Below are positions 1-7,066 of a DNA stretch of 16,399 nucleotides, in pieces. Source of the stretch: Actinomycetota bacterium. Lineage in GTDB: Bacteria > Actinomycetota > Humimicrobiia > Humimicrobiales > Humimicrobiaceae. The notes beneath the pieces were generated by a model. The model saw only the letters and a list, made by a program, of their open reading frames with translations, did no database searches and was not told the origin of the DNA. Location: NCBI GenBank assembly GCA_016783995.1, contig JADHVN010000020.1, positions 1-16,399 of the forward strand, given 5' to 3'. A program made the position numbers and the translations under genes. Every line of letters starts with the position of its first letter. The first letter of the stretch is position 1.

Positions 1-400
1 GTGAAGTTTTCATTCCTGCACTATTTAAAATGGAATCTATCAGATAACATATAGTTGTCTTCCCATTAGTTCCTGTGACGCCGATTAATTTAAATGACTT
101 GCTGGGTTCCTGATAAAAGTTTCTGCATAAAACCGGTAACACCTTTCTGGTATTATTGACTATAATCTGGGTTATATGAGAAGGAATTTCTAACTTTCTC
201 TGGACCATCACTGCAATAGCCCCGCTGGAAACTGCTTCTCCTGTAAAATTATGCCCATTATGCTTGAAGCCCTCAATTGCTACAAATAAACTACTGCCCA
301 GTACATTTTTAGAATTTATGGAAATATTTTTGATATCCATATCAGTACTTCCATAAATTTTTTTATACTTTATATCTTTTAGTAAGTCCTGCAATCTCAT
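1..400 (-). CDS. murE: UDP-N-acetylmuramyl-tripeptide synthetase MurE, N-terminal part (truncated by window edge)
   Basis: Open frame of 133 codons from ATG at 400 that runs off the left edge without a stop. MurE adds the third stem-peptide residue (meso-diaminopimelate or lysine) to UDP-MurNAc-L-Ala-D-Glu in the cytoplasm using ATP. The visible part holds the N-terminal UDP-substrate domain, with the typical stretch around residues 28-50 (INSKNV...LFVAIEG...HNGHNF), and the start of the Mur-ligase central domain with the ATP-binding loop GVTGTNGKTT at residues 107-116. The residue that decides diaminopimelate versus lysine lies outside the window. It follows ftsI after 89 bp, the usual dcw order. 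The ribosome site is weak (GGCGG about 8 nt before ATG). MurF shares the P-loop, but the N-terminal domain and position favour MurE. Confidence 0.93.
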   Translation of the reverse strand, partial: MRLQDLLKDIKYKKIYGSTDMDIKNISINSKNVLGSSLFVAIEGFKHNGHNFTGEAVSSGAIAVMVQRKLEIPSHITQIIVNNTRKVLPVLCRNFYQEPSKSFKLIGVTGTNGKTTICYLIDSILNSAGMKTS

Positions 401-489
401 TTTTATAACCGCCAGTATTAAAGTTATTTTATCCTATGAAATTAATATCATATTTTTTACAGCATTATATATTAATACCTGCTTATCAT

Positions 490-2196
490 TCACTGACAGA
501 CCTTCAACTTATTTAAAGAAAACTCCATTATATCCCTGAAAACAGGAGCTGCAACAGTTGAACCCCAGATTGTATTTTTTCCACCCTGTGGTTCATCCAC
601 AACTACAATTATTGCAATTTCAGGATTCTCGTAAGGCGCAAAACCAATAAAAGAAACTATCTGCCGCCCCTCACTATAACCAACTCCATTTTTGGCTTTT
701 TGAGCAGTACCGGTTTTCCCACAAACCTTTACCCCATCTATCTGCGCTCTTGTTCCTGTCCCCCCTTCTACTACAGCAAGCATCATATCTTTTAGTGCAT
801 CTGCCGTCTCCTGGCTGAGAATTCTATTTCCTTCCTCTATTTGCTTATTTTCATTTTCTTCATTTTCCAATAATTTCACTTCCTTTACAATAGAAGGAGT
901 AACCAGATAACCCCCGTTAGCAACAGCGCAAACAGCCCTGAGTAGCTGAAGCGGAGTCACCGAAATAGTCTGCCCTATAGCCAGTGCTCCTATGTCCGGT
1001 GCGTTCCAGTTCTCATAATCGTGAAAAATTCCTTTCTCTTCGCCCGGCAACTCTATTCCCGTAATCTCACCAAATCCAAATTTTTTTATACTTTCCCAGA
1101 ACGTTTTTTCCCCCATACTCAGAGCAATTTTAATAGCCCCAACATTCCAGGATCTCTTTATTATCTCTTCGGTAGTACAGCTGATATCATAAGTCCTGAA
1201 TATCTCCTTAAACGTCTTACCGCCAACTCTAATCCAAGAAGGTAAGTCAAATACCTGGTCTTTACTGACCGAATTATTTTCTATTGCCGATGCAACATTA
1301 ATTATCTTAAAAGTGGACCCTGGCTCATAAGTAAAAGATATGCCTGATATCTTATACAGTTCTGGACCGGCTTCCTGATAATTATTCAAGTCAAAACCAG
1401 GATAAGCTGCCATCGAATATATTTCACCGCTCCTGGGATTCATAACTATGGAAATTGCACTCAACGCACCAAATTCTGAGACAACTTCTTCCAGTTTTTC
1501 CTGTGCGATATATTGAATCTGGGAATCAATAGTAAGAACCACATTTTTACCATCAACAGGTTCTATGTAGGTATTATTTTCTCCCGGGATTATATTGCCA
1601 AAAACATCTTTTTCGGCAATTGCTTTACCATCAATTCCCCTCAAGACTTTTTCATACTGCAGTTCAATTCCGGCCAGTCCATTATTATCCACTCCAGCAA
1701 ACCCGATCACTGAAGCAGCAATATCATTTAAAGGATAATATCTTCTGGCTTCATTTTGAAAATATATACCCGGGAGATTATATTTCACAATTTTTTCAGC
1801 TTTTTCTTGAGAAACTTTTCTTTGTATATACACAAACCCTAAATCTTTACTGTCCAGCTTTTCCTTTACATTCTCTACGTCCAGCTCCAATATTTCTGCT
1901 AAAATTGTTGATTCATATTCAGAATCAACAACTAACTTTGGATTCGCATATACAGTCCTTTCATTCAAGCTTATTGCCAGTTCAACTCCATTTCTATCCA
2001 GTATTTTACCCCTTCTTGAATCGAGAACAAATTCACCTATATGTTGAAACTCTGCATAACTTTTAAACTCTGAAGCATTTAGATACTGGATAAAAACTAA
2101 CCTGTAGATTATTAATAAAAAAGTTATTGAAAATAAAATAAACAGGAAATATATTCTTTTCCTGTTTATCTTGATATTATTACTATTTCTAAGCAT
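490..2196 (-). CDS. ftsI: Peptidoglycan D,D-transpeptidase FtsI / class B penicillin-binding protein
   Basis: Septal peptidoglycan transpeptidase of 568 aa, anchored in the inner membrane with its catalytic domain outside. One membrane segment lies at about residues 14-36. The class B dimerisation domain begins with the hallmark RRGKILDRNG at 61-70. The transpeptidase domain (about 220-560) has all three active-site motifs: S294-T-F-K297 (nucleophile Ser and general base Lys), S349-W-N351 and K494-T-G496. There is no C-terminal PASTA repeat, so it resembles FtsI/PBP2B without PASTA rather than SpoVD or PBP2x. It follows the FtsL-like gene by 20 bp and precedes murE. An in-frame stop lies just upstream of the ATG and no convincing Shine-Dalgarno is visible, so translation may depend on coupling. 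It would be a target of beta-lactams. Confidence 0.95.
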   Translation of the reverse strand: MLRNSNNIKINRKRIYFLFILFSITFLLIIYRLVFIQYLNASEFKSYAEFQHIGEFVLDSRRGKILDRNGVELAISLNERTVYANPKLVVDSEYESTILAEILELDVENVKEKLDSKDLGFVYIQRKVSQEKAEKIVKYNLPGIYFQNEARRYYPLNDIAASVIGFAGVDNNGLAGIELQYEKVLRGIDGKAIAEKDVFGNIIPGENNTYIEPVDGKNVVLTIDSQIQYIAQEKLEEVVSEFGALSAISIVMNPRSGEIYSMAAYPGFDLNNYQEAGPELYKISGISFTYEPGSTFKIINVASAIENNSVSKDQVFDLPSWIRVGGKTFKEIFRTYDISCTTEEIIKRSWNVGAIKIALSMGEKTFWESIKKFGFGEITGIELPGEEKGIFHDYENWNAPDIGALAIGQTISVTPLQLLRAVCAVANGGYLVTPSIVKEVKLLENEENENKQIEEGNRILSQETADALKDMMLAVVEGGTGTRAQIDGVKVCGKTGTAQKAKNGVGYSEGRQIVSFIGFAPYENPEIAIIVVVDEPQGGKNTIWGSTVAAPVFRDIMEFSLNKLKVCQ

Positions 2197-2216
2197 TTTT
2201 TAAACTAACATAATAA

Positions 2217-2753
2217 TCAGGGAATAAAAAATGTCAATACACTTTCTGATACCACAAGTACTATATCCTGAATATAATAAATTGTTCCCAAGAAACTATC
2301 ATAATTTTTAGCTACAGTAGTTGTATTTTTAGATATGTAATTATATATCTTTTCGTTATTCTTAAGCCCACTATCTGAAATCTCCACTATCCTGAAATCA
2401 CGGGCCATATCCATGTTTAAATCATTCTTAGCAGCTTCAATAATTCTTGATGGTGATTTTAGCTCTGATATTTTAAGCAGCAGACGGTCACTCCTTTCTT
2501 CTTCTAAAGAAATCATCTCATTGATTTCATATATACTTTTTTGATAATTTATACTCTGTATCTTAAGTCCAATATTTAAGAGAATACCCAGACAGGTAAA
2601 AAGTATAACTATAATAAATATATAAAACAGTCCACTATTGCTGTATACTATATTTTCTTTTTCCTTTCTGCTATCTGATTTCTTCACCAGATATAAGAGA
2701 GGGTAAGATCTTCTTTTATAAATTTCTTGTTCTTCTGCTAATCTTAAGTTCAT
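2217..2753 (-). CDS. ftsL: FtsL-like cell-division protein
   Basis: Protein of 178 aa between rsmH and ftsI, the standard FtsL slot. FtsL is a bitopic divisome protein that works with FtsB/DivIC and FtsQ/DivIB to activate FtsW-FtsI. Seen: a basic cytoplasmic N-terminus of about 40 aa, one membrane helix at about 41-63, a charged heptad-like coiled coil at about 65-100, then the FtsL/DivIC-like stretch SPSRIIEAAKNDLNM at 100-114. It is longer than usual for FtsL (about 100-130 aa): residues 120-178 form an extra tail ending in a hydrophobic run and FFIP. The assignment rests on topology and position because FtsL sequences are poorly conserved. A weak AAAGG lies about 20 nt before the ATG, too far for a strong ribosome site. 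Confidence 0.75.
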   Translation of the reverse strand: MNLRLAEEQEIYKRRSYPLLYLVKKSDSRKEKENIVYSNSGLFYIFIIVILFTCLGILLNIGLKIQSINYQKSIYEINEMISLEEERSDRLLLKISELKSPSRIIEAAKNDLNMDMARDFRIVEISDSGLKNNEKIYNYISKNTTTVAKNYDSFLGTIYYIQDIVLVVSESVLTFFIP

Positions 2754-2793
2754 TTTAAAAAATTAATAAATACCTTTTTAATAAAATACTAAT

Positions 2794-3738
2794 TTACAAT
2801 TTTTCCAAAACCCTTAACCTGGCGTTCTTTGAACGCGGATTTGAGCTAATTTCTTCAAATCTAGGTCTAACCACCTTTTTGGTAATAATCTCAGCTCTTT
2901 TCTCCCTACCACACTTACATACTGGAAAATCTGGAGGACAGGTACATCTACCCTCATATTCTAAAAAGCTACTTTTTACCATTCTATCCTCCAGAGAATG
3001 ATAGGATATTATCACCATTCTTCCACCACTTTTTAACATTTTAAAACCATCTTCAATTGCCATTTTTAAATTATCTAATTCTTTGTTTACTTCCATCCGG
3101 ATTGCCTGGAATATCCTTTTTGCCGGATGACCTCTTCTATCATATTTAAATTTTTGATGTATAGAATCTTTTATAATCTCCACCAGTTCTCCTGTAGTTT
3201 TTATATCCCCGGTCTTCCTATGATTTACTATATTTTTTGCAATTGACTTAGACCATCTTTCCTCTCCATACTTCTGGAAAATCTCTGTTAATTCTCCTTC
3301 AGAGTATTCATTTACCACATCAAATGCACTTATATAATCACCATTCCCAAATCTCATATCTAATTTTTCATTTTTGAGATAACTAAACCCTCTTTTTGAT
3401 TTCTCTATCAGAAAAGAGGATAATCCGAGATCAAGCAACATTCCGTCTATACTTTTTATATTTATTCTCTTTAAAATTTTTTTAATGTTTGCAAAGTTAT
3501 CATTTACCAAAACTATATTTTCAGAAAAATCTTTTAGTTTACTGGCGGCGGTGCTTATGGTCTGACAATAAAGATCAACTCCAATTACTTTGCCTGTGGG
3601 GGCAATGGCTTTAATTATTTCTATAGTATGACCAGCACCGCCAAGTGTTCCATCAAAAATGATATCGCCCTGCTTTAAGTTTAAATAATGCAAAACCTCC
3701 TTTAAAAGAACCGGTACATGAATCTCTTTTAAATTCAT
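2794..3738 (-). CDS. rsmH: 16S rRNA (cytosine(1402)-N(4))-methyltransferase RsmH (MraW)
   Basis: S-adenosylmethionine-dependent methyltransferase that modifies C1402 in the decoding centre of 16S rRNA. The 314-aa length is typical. Motifs in order: HVPVLLKEV near residue 7, the SAM-binding loop DGTLGGAGHT (29-38), IGVDLY, DGMLLDLGLSS (98-108), SKRGFSY (114-120), LDMRF, RIFQAIRMEVNKEL and ISYHSLEDRMVK. A C-terminal cysteine cluster (CTCPPDFPVCKCG) precedes the closing NPRSKNARLRVLEK motif. The gene starts 12 bp after mraZ, with AAAGAG a few nucleotides upstream of ATG, and is probably co-transcribed with mraZ and the division genes. Nothing is missing from the family motifs. Confidence 0.97.
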   Translation of the reverse strand: MNLKEIHVPVLLKEVLHYLNLKQGDIIFDGTLGGAGHTIEIIKAIAPTGKVIGVDLYCQTISTAASKLKDFSENIVLVNDNFANIKKILKRINIKSIDGMLLDLGLSSFLIEKSKRGFSYLKNEKLDMRFGNGDYISAFDVVNEYSEGELTEIFQKYGEERWSKSIAKNIVNHRKTGDIKTTGELVEIIKDSIHQKFKYDRRGHPAKRIFQAIRMEVNKELDNLKMAIEDGFKMLKSGGRMVIISYHSLEDRMVKSSFLEYEGRCTCPPDFPVCKCGREKRAEIITKKVVRPRFEEISSNPRSKNARLRVLEKL

Positions 3739-3750
3739 TTATAACACTCT

Positions 3751-4185
3751 TTAAAACCGTAACTGTTCAAAAGCATTTTTGTCTTCCATAAATTGAGAAT
3801 CTGCCTGATCGTAATATTTTGGCCAGATTTCCTTGGCCCATATTTCAGCCCTTTCTGAGACACCCACCATAACAATTTCTTTCTTAAGCCCGGCATATTC
3901 TATTAATTTTTGGGGTATTTTAATTCTTCCCTGCTGATCCATTGCTTCTTCACTGGCTGAAGAGAAAAACCACCGGGAAAATCTCTGGATGTTTCTTTCA
4001 GCAACCTTGTTGGACCTTATTTTATCTTCCAGTTTATTCCAATTTTCTTTTGAATATAAAAAAAGGCACCTCTCATCATATGCCCTTGATACCACTATGC
4101 CTTTTATTAAATCTTCTCTAAATTTAGAAGGGATGAAAATTCTTCCTTTATTATCAATTGTCCTGTAATACTCACCTAAAAACAT
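3751..4185 (-). CDS. mraZ: Transcriptional regulator MraZ
   Basis: First gene of the dcw cluster, 144 aa, the usual size. MraZ is a DNA-binding protein made of two SpoVT/AbrB-like (swapped-hairpin) units; both are visible through their signature turns, DNKGRIFIP at residues 11-19 and DQQGRIKIP at 83-91. In other bacteria it forms ring-like oligomers and binds G-rich direct repeats in its own promoter. Such repeats are present just upstream here (see the separate entry), so autoregulation of the operon is likely. The ATG is preceded by GGAG with 6-nt spacing, which fixes the start. Confidence 0.97.
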   Translation of the reverse strand: MFLGEYYRTIDNKGRIFIPSKFREDLIKGIVVSRAYDERCLFLYSKENWNKLEDKIRSNKVAERNIQRFSRWFFSSASEEAMDQQGRIKIPQKLIEYAGLKKEIVMVGVSERAEIWAKEIWPKYYDQADSQFMEDKNAFEQLRF

Positions 4186-4190
4186 CTTTT

Positions 4191-4207
4191 ACTCCATTTT
4201 TTCCCCA
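4191..4207 (-). promoter_or_regulatory. Possible secondary MraZ-box pair overlapping the mraZ ribosome site
   Basis: On the minus strand TGGGGAAAAAATGGAGT places two TGGRG-like units 11 bp apart. The second unit contains the mraZ Shine-Dalgarno GGAG. This resembles the main repeat at 4232-4249 but is less regular, so it may only be coincidental G-richness around the ribosome site. Confidence 0.35.
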
Positions 4208-4231
4208 TAAAAAGGGAAATTACTTCATTTA

Positions 4232-4249
4232 CTCTCCACTTTCCCCCAC
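4232..4249 (-). promoter_or_regulatory. MraZ-box operator (10-bp direct repeats)
   Basis: The minus strand reads GTGGGGGAAAGTGGAGAG, two GTGGRG units with 10-bp periodicity, and a degenerate third unit (ATGAAG) follows in phase. MraZ proteins are known to bind arrays of G-rich repeats spaced by about 10 bp at the mraZ promoter. These repeats sit directly after the predicted -10 element, where a bound MraZ ring would block transcription start. Confidence 0.7.
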
Positions 4250-4260
4250 ATTACAGCAAT

Positions 4261-4289
4261 AAGATATCACATTATTATTAATTTGTAAA
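4261..4289 (-). promoter_or_regulatory. Promoter of the mraZ operon
   Basis: Minus strand: -35 TTTACA (4289-4284), 17-bp spacer, -10 TATCTT (4266-4261) with the extended TG motif (TGA before TATCTT). Transcription would start near 4254, inside or just before the MraZ-box repeats, leaving a leader of about 70 nt before mraZ. Confidence 0.6.
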
Positions 4290-4481
4290 CTATTATTTAA
4301 AAAAATATGAAGGTAATTATGATTATTTGATTTAGTATTTATTTAATAGTAATATGTAACTATATATAGTTACTTCTTCTATATTTTATTTAAAGTTACA
4401 CTATATATAGTTCAGATAAACAATACTCCAATTACGTGCTGATAAGCTAATAAATAACTAAAAATTTTATTTTAAAAAAAA
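4290..4481. other. AT-rich intergenic spacer between xseB and the mraZ promoter
   Basis: This is the upstream part of the 296-bp gap between xseB and mraZ. It holds no plausible ORF. The two related palindromes at 4356-4373 and 4400-4411 are its only clear structure. Next to the xseB stop, AATAAATAA can pair with TTATTTATT, but the stem is pure A/T and is not a convincing terminator. Confidence 0.6.
4356..4411. repeat. Pair of related palindromes sharing ACTATATATAGT
   Basis: A perfect 18-bp inverted repeat, GTAACTATATATAGTTAC, lies at 4356-4373. Its 12-bp core ACTATATATAGT recurs as a palindrome at 4400-4411. The centres are 41 bp apart, close to four helical turns, and both sites are next to a copy of AGTTAC (4368-4373 and 4394-4399). 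They lie about 70-120 bp upstream of the mraZ -35 and downstream of xseB. They could be a dimeric-regulator operator pair; the low G+C makes such palindromes easier to obtain by chance. Confidence 0.45.
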
Positions 4482-4724
4482 TTATTTATTTTCTTTTTCT
4501 AAATCCAGTTCTCTTGTAACAAGTTTTCCATCCTCAGATCTTGTTAGCTCCTCTATCTTTCCCTCGGCTTCATTTAATTTTTTAAGACAATTAGAAGAAA
4601 GTTTAATGCCCATTTCAAATTTTTCCATTGATTCTTCCAGTGATATATTTTCATCTTCAAGTTCTTTAACAATTTCTTCTAATTTTGTAATAGACTCCTC
4701 AAAACTCATTTTTTCAATTTTCAT
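4482..4724 (-). CDS. xseB: Exodeoxyribonuclease VII small subunit XseB
   Basis: 80-aa, highly charged, mostly helical protein with the XseB pattern: MSFEESITKLEEIVKELED at residues 6-24, then LEESMEKFEMGIKLSSNCLKKLNEAEGKIEEL. Several small subunits bind the long helices of one XseA subunit to form exonuclease VII, which degrades single-stranded DNA in both directions. The ATG at 4724 overlaps the end of xseA by 11 bp and has AGGG 7 nt upstream, favouring it over the internal ATG at 4709, which lacks a ribosome site. Expression is probably coupled to xseA. Confidence 0.95.
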   Translation of the reverse strand: MKIEKMSFEESITKLEEIVKELEDENISLEESMEKFEMGIKLSSNCLKKLNEAEGKIEELTRSEDGKLVTRELDLEKENK

Positions 4725-6096
4725 TTTTAAACCCTATTTCTAATTTTTTATATATTTTCTTTAATATCCTTGCATTAAGTATTCCATCCCTTAGCATTAT
4801 TCTAATCTTTTGATTGATTTTTACCTCATCTATACTTTTAATATTTTTATCCTCTTTCTCTCTATATATTATAGCAAAACCACGCTCCAGTATAGCAACA
4901 GGATTTTTTTCCTGTAAGTTCTCTAATATAATCTTCAATCTACTTTTTTTAAGGGTAAGATAGTTTTTTATATCTGAAATTATTCTGATATCTATATTCT
5001 TAATTGCCATTTTATAAATATAAATCCTTTTAAATATATTTTTCTCATATATCAGCTGACGATAGTCGGATAATATTTTTCCCCTTGTTCTGATAAGTCT
5101 TTCCATATTCTCTATTAATTTGATGTGGAGTTCACCAGCAGCCTGGTTAAATTTATTTAATATAGTCTCCGGTTTTATGAGAATTCTTCTACTGGTTAAG
5201 AAATTAAACTCTTTTTTAAGTATGGCAATTTTCGATTTAATTAAATTTTTAATCTTTTTACTGGTTTCTTTTAAATTTTCTACTGCTTCTGTTTTATTTA
5301 ATATGACTATCTCTCCAGCAACTGAAGGTGTGGCAGCACGTTTATCTGCCACGAAATCTGCAATAGTATAATCTGTTTCATGCCCAACTGCCGAAATTAA
5401 AGGCACAGGACAATCAAATATCTTTTCAGCCAGCTTTTCAGTATTAAATGCCCACAGGTCTTCCAGTGAACCTCCTCCTCTTGCTAATATTATTACATCT
5501 ACCCCATACTGACACAGGTCATCTATTGCCTCGCAAATTTCATCGCTTGAGGTAATCCCCTGGACATTAACATCTCTTATTATAAGATGGAAATTTTTAA
5601 ATCTACGATTTAAAACTGAAATGATATCTCTTATTACTGCACCGCCAATAGAAGTTGCTATGCCTATTTTATTTGGAAGAATGGGAATATTTTTTTTATG
5701 TATACGGTCGAAATATCCTTTTTTCTCTAATTTTTCTTTTAATTGTTCAAATGCTAAAATCAGAGAACCTTTGCCTACAGGCCTGGCGTCCAGAGCTACT
5801 ACCTGATATTCTCCCCTTTTTTCGTAAACAGAAACATAACCATTTATTAAAATATGCAGGCCTTCTTCTATGTTAAAAAGTAAATTTTTATTATTATTAT
5901 GAAACATAACCACCCTGATCTTGGAATTTTCATCCTTCAAATCAAAGTACATATGCTTCTTGTCGTGGAAATAGAAATTGCTTACTTCTCCTTCTAACCA
6001 TATATCTAAGTAATTTGATTCAAGATTTTTTCTTATTTCAAGATTAAGCTCACTAACAGTGTAGATTTTTGATTTTAAGGGGTTACTACCTTCCAT
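4714..6096 (-). CDS. xseA: Exodeoxyribonuclease VII large subunit XseA
   Basis: Catalytic subunit of exonuclease VII, 460 aa, close to the usual length (about 400-460). Domains in order: an N-terminal OB-fold for single-stranded DNA (about residues 10-105, with WLEGEVSNF and YFDLKD), then the nuclease core with KIGIATSIGGAVIRD (143-157), LARGGGSLEDLWAFN (204-218) and SAVGHETDYTIADF (235-248) followed by DKRAATPS. Next come long coiled-coil helices (about 265-400) that hold XseB, and a short C-terminal segment. It acts in the cytoplasm in DNA repair and recombination. The ribosome site is weak. An extended -10 promoter lies over the fmdB stop codon, so it may be transcribed alone or with fmdB. 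Confidence 0.96.
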   Translation of the reverse strand: MEGSNPLKSKIYTVSELNLEIRKNLESNYLDIWLEGEVSNFYFHDKKHMYFDLKDENSKIRVVMFHNNNKNLLFNIEEGLHILINGYVSVYEKRGEYQVVALDARPVGKGSLILAFEQLKEKLEKKGYFDRIHKKNIPILPNKIGIATSIGGAVIRDIISVLNRRFKNFHLIIRDVNVQGITSSDEICEAIDDLCQYGVDVIILARGGGSLEDLWAFNTEKLAEKIFDCPVPLISAVGHETDYTIADFVADKRAATPSVAGEIVILNKTEAVENLKETSKKIKNLIKSKIAILKKEFNFLTSRRILIKPETILNKFNQAAGELHIKLIENMERLIRTRGKILSDYRQLIYEKNIFKRIYIYKMAIKNIDIRIISDIKNYLTLKKSRLKIILENLQEKNPVAILERGFAIIYREKEDKNIKSIDEVKINQKIRIMLRDGILNARILKKIYKKLEIGFKNEN

Positions 6097-6162
6097 TTAG
6101 TTGTTCACTGCAGATTCCAGTAAATAATAGAATATAAATTAATTATGGATATCTTGACTTTT

Positions 6163-6171
6163 ATTATACCA
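6163..6171 (-). promoter_or_regulatory. Extended -10 promoter upstream of xseA
   Basis: The minus strand reads TGGTATAAT, a perfect -10 with the extended TG element, overlapping the fmdB stop codon. No good -35 is seen, which is usual for extended -10 promoters. Start would be near 6156, giving a leader of about 60 nt. The same nonamer precedes the phosphoesterase operon at 10233-10241. Confidence 0.45.
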
Positions 6172-6484
6172 ATATATCCCGGGATTTAGTTATTTTTTTA
6201 TCTGATACACTGCTGGTTTCTTTTTTACACGAGGATTTGGTTTTAGATTTTTTATTATCTTTTTCTTTATTTGTTGAAACACTGGTATTATTAAAATTCC
6301 CTGAACTGGATTTATAATCCGTAGTATAAAACCCGGATCCCTTAAAAATTATCCCCACAGGCGAAAATAACCTATTAGCATTAGAATCACAATAAACACA
6401 TTTTATATTGCCATCACCGCCAATTTTTTGAAACTTATCAAAAATTCTCCCACAGTTTTCACATTTATAGCTATATATAGGCAT
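6164..6484 (-). CDS. FmdB family zinc-ribbon protein
   Basis: 106-aa protein whose first 50 residues match the FmdB/CxxC_CxxC_SSSS regulatory-protein family. It starts MPIYSYKCENCG and has a four-cysteine zinc ribbon (C8, C11, C29, C32) followed by the family motif SPVGIIFKGSGFYTTDY. The remaining half (about 60-106) is low-complexity Lys/Ser/Thr, probably disordered. The family name comes from a proposed regulator of formamidase genes; its real role is unsettled, so no function is assigned. The start is supported by AGGAGG 10 nt before ATG and by a good promoter upstream. It lies 67 bp before xseA and is divergent from the hypothetical gene at 6632. Confidence 0.88.
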   Translation of the reverse strand: MPIYSYKCENCGRIFDKFQKIGGDGNIKCVYCDSNANRLFSPVGIIFKGSGFYTTDYKSSSGNFNNTSVSTNKEKDNKKSKTKSSCKKETSSVSDKKITKSRDILV

Positions 6485-6518
6485 ATATTTATTTCCTCCT
6501 TAAAAAAATCATTTAAAA

Positions 6519-6547
6519 AATATATATCAATTAAAGATTTTAGTCAA
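6519..6547 (-). promoter_or_regulatory. Promoter of the FmdB-family gene
   Basis: Minus strand: -35 TTGACT (6547-6542), 17-bp spacer, -10 TATATT (6524-6519). Start would be near 6512, giving a leader of about 28 nt that contains the strong AGGAGG. Confidence 0.6.
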
Positions 6548-6565
6548 ATATTTTAAAGTAACTTA

Positions 6566-6594
6566 TAGCCAATATCAAAAATAACTTTTATAAT
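6566..6594 (+). promoter_or_regulatory. Putative promoter of the membrane-anchored hypothetical gene
   Basis: A perfect TATAAT at 6589-6594 has a poor -35 (TAGCCA, 4 of 6 consensus bases) 17 bp upstream. The expected start near 6601 gives a leader of about 30 nt before the ATG at 6632. In DNA this AT-rich the match is only suggestive. Confidence 0.35.
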
Positions 6595-6631
6595 AACTAA
6601 AAATTGTTAAATCTCACATTCTGACAATTAA

Positions 6632-7066
6632 ATGAAGAAAATAAATATAATTATTTTAATTATTTGCACCATAATTCTGATAATAGTTTCAATAACCGTT
6701 ATGCAAAAGAGGCCGGATATTGAAAACATCTACTTAAGTTCTGACAGAGACTCTAGTTTTGACAAATTAAAGCAAAACAACAATTATTATTTTGACAGCC
6801 GGAATCTAGATATCTATCTTATAATAGAAGTAAAGCACCTTACCACCGAAGATGAAATAAAAGTCCAGTGGGAAAAAACTGAAAATAGTTCCTGCAAAAT
6901 AATTCAGAAAAATATTGTAAACCCGGAACAAAAGGGTTCAGGAAAGATTATAATTTCATTAGTTAAAAAAAATGATATGTATCCTCCTGGAAACTATAAT
7001 GTAAGAATTTATTTAAATGGAAGCAGTAAAATTTCCAAAAAATTCTACATCTCAGATAAAATCTAA
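6632..7066 (+). CDS. Hypothetical membrane-anchored or secreted protein
   Basis: 144 aa, family not recognised. Residues 1-4 are Lys-rich (MKKI) and residues 5-24 are very hydrophobic, so the protein is a signal-anchor or secreted protein. There is no lipobox: the only cysteine near the N-terminus is inside the membrane segment at residue 12. The rest looks like one beta-rich domain: alternating strands (YLIIEVKH, GKIIISLV) ending in YPPGNYNVRIYLNG and KKFYI. That ending resembles extracytoplasmic Ig-like or beta-sandwich domains closed by a 'PGxYxVxIYxNG' strand. It is one of only two plus-strand genes. Its stop overlaps that of the convergent 2-phosphoglycerate kinase gene by about 4 bp, with no terminator between them. 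The ribosome site is weak. Function unknown. Confidence 0.75.
   Translation: MKKINIIILIICTIILIIVSITVMQKRPDIENIYLSSDRDSSFDKLKQNNNYYFDSRNLDIYLIIEVKHLTTEDEIKVQWEKTENSSCKIIQKNIVNPEQKGSGKIIISLVKKNDMYPPGNYNVRIYLNGSSKISKKFYISDKI

Noticed and set aside
4437..4485. AATAAATAA / TTATTTATT inverted repeat after xseB as a terminator
   Set aside because: The stem is pure A/T and unstable, with no proper U-tract after it; not supportable as a terminator.
6175..6184. ATCCCGGGAT palindrome near the fmdB 3' end
   Set aside because: It is inside coding sequence and only 10 bp, with no second copy noticed.
6471..6480. Another CTATATATAG, resembling the palindrome core at 4400-4411
   Set aside because: It falls in codons near the start of the FmdB-family gene and lacks the flanking A/T pair and AGTTAC; probably chance in AT-rich DNA.
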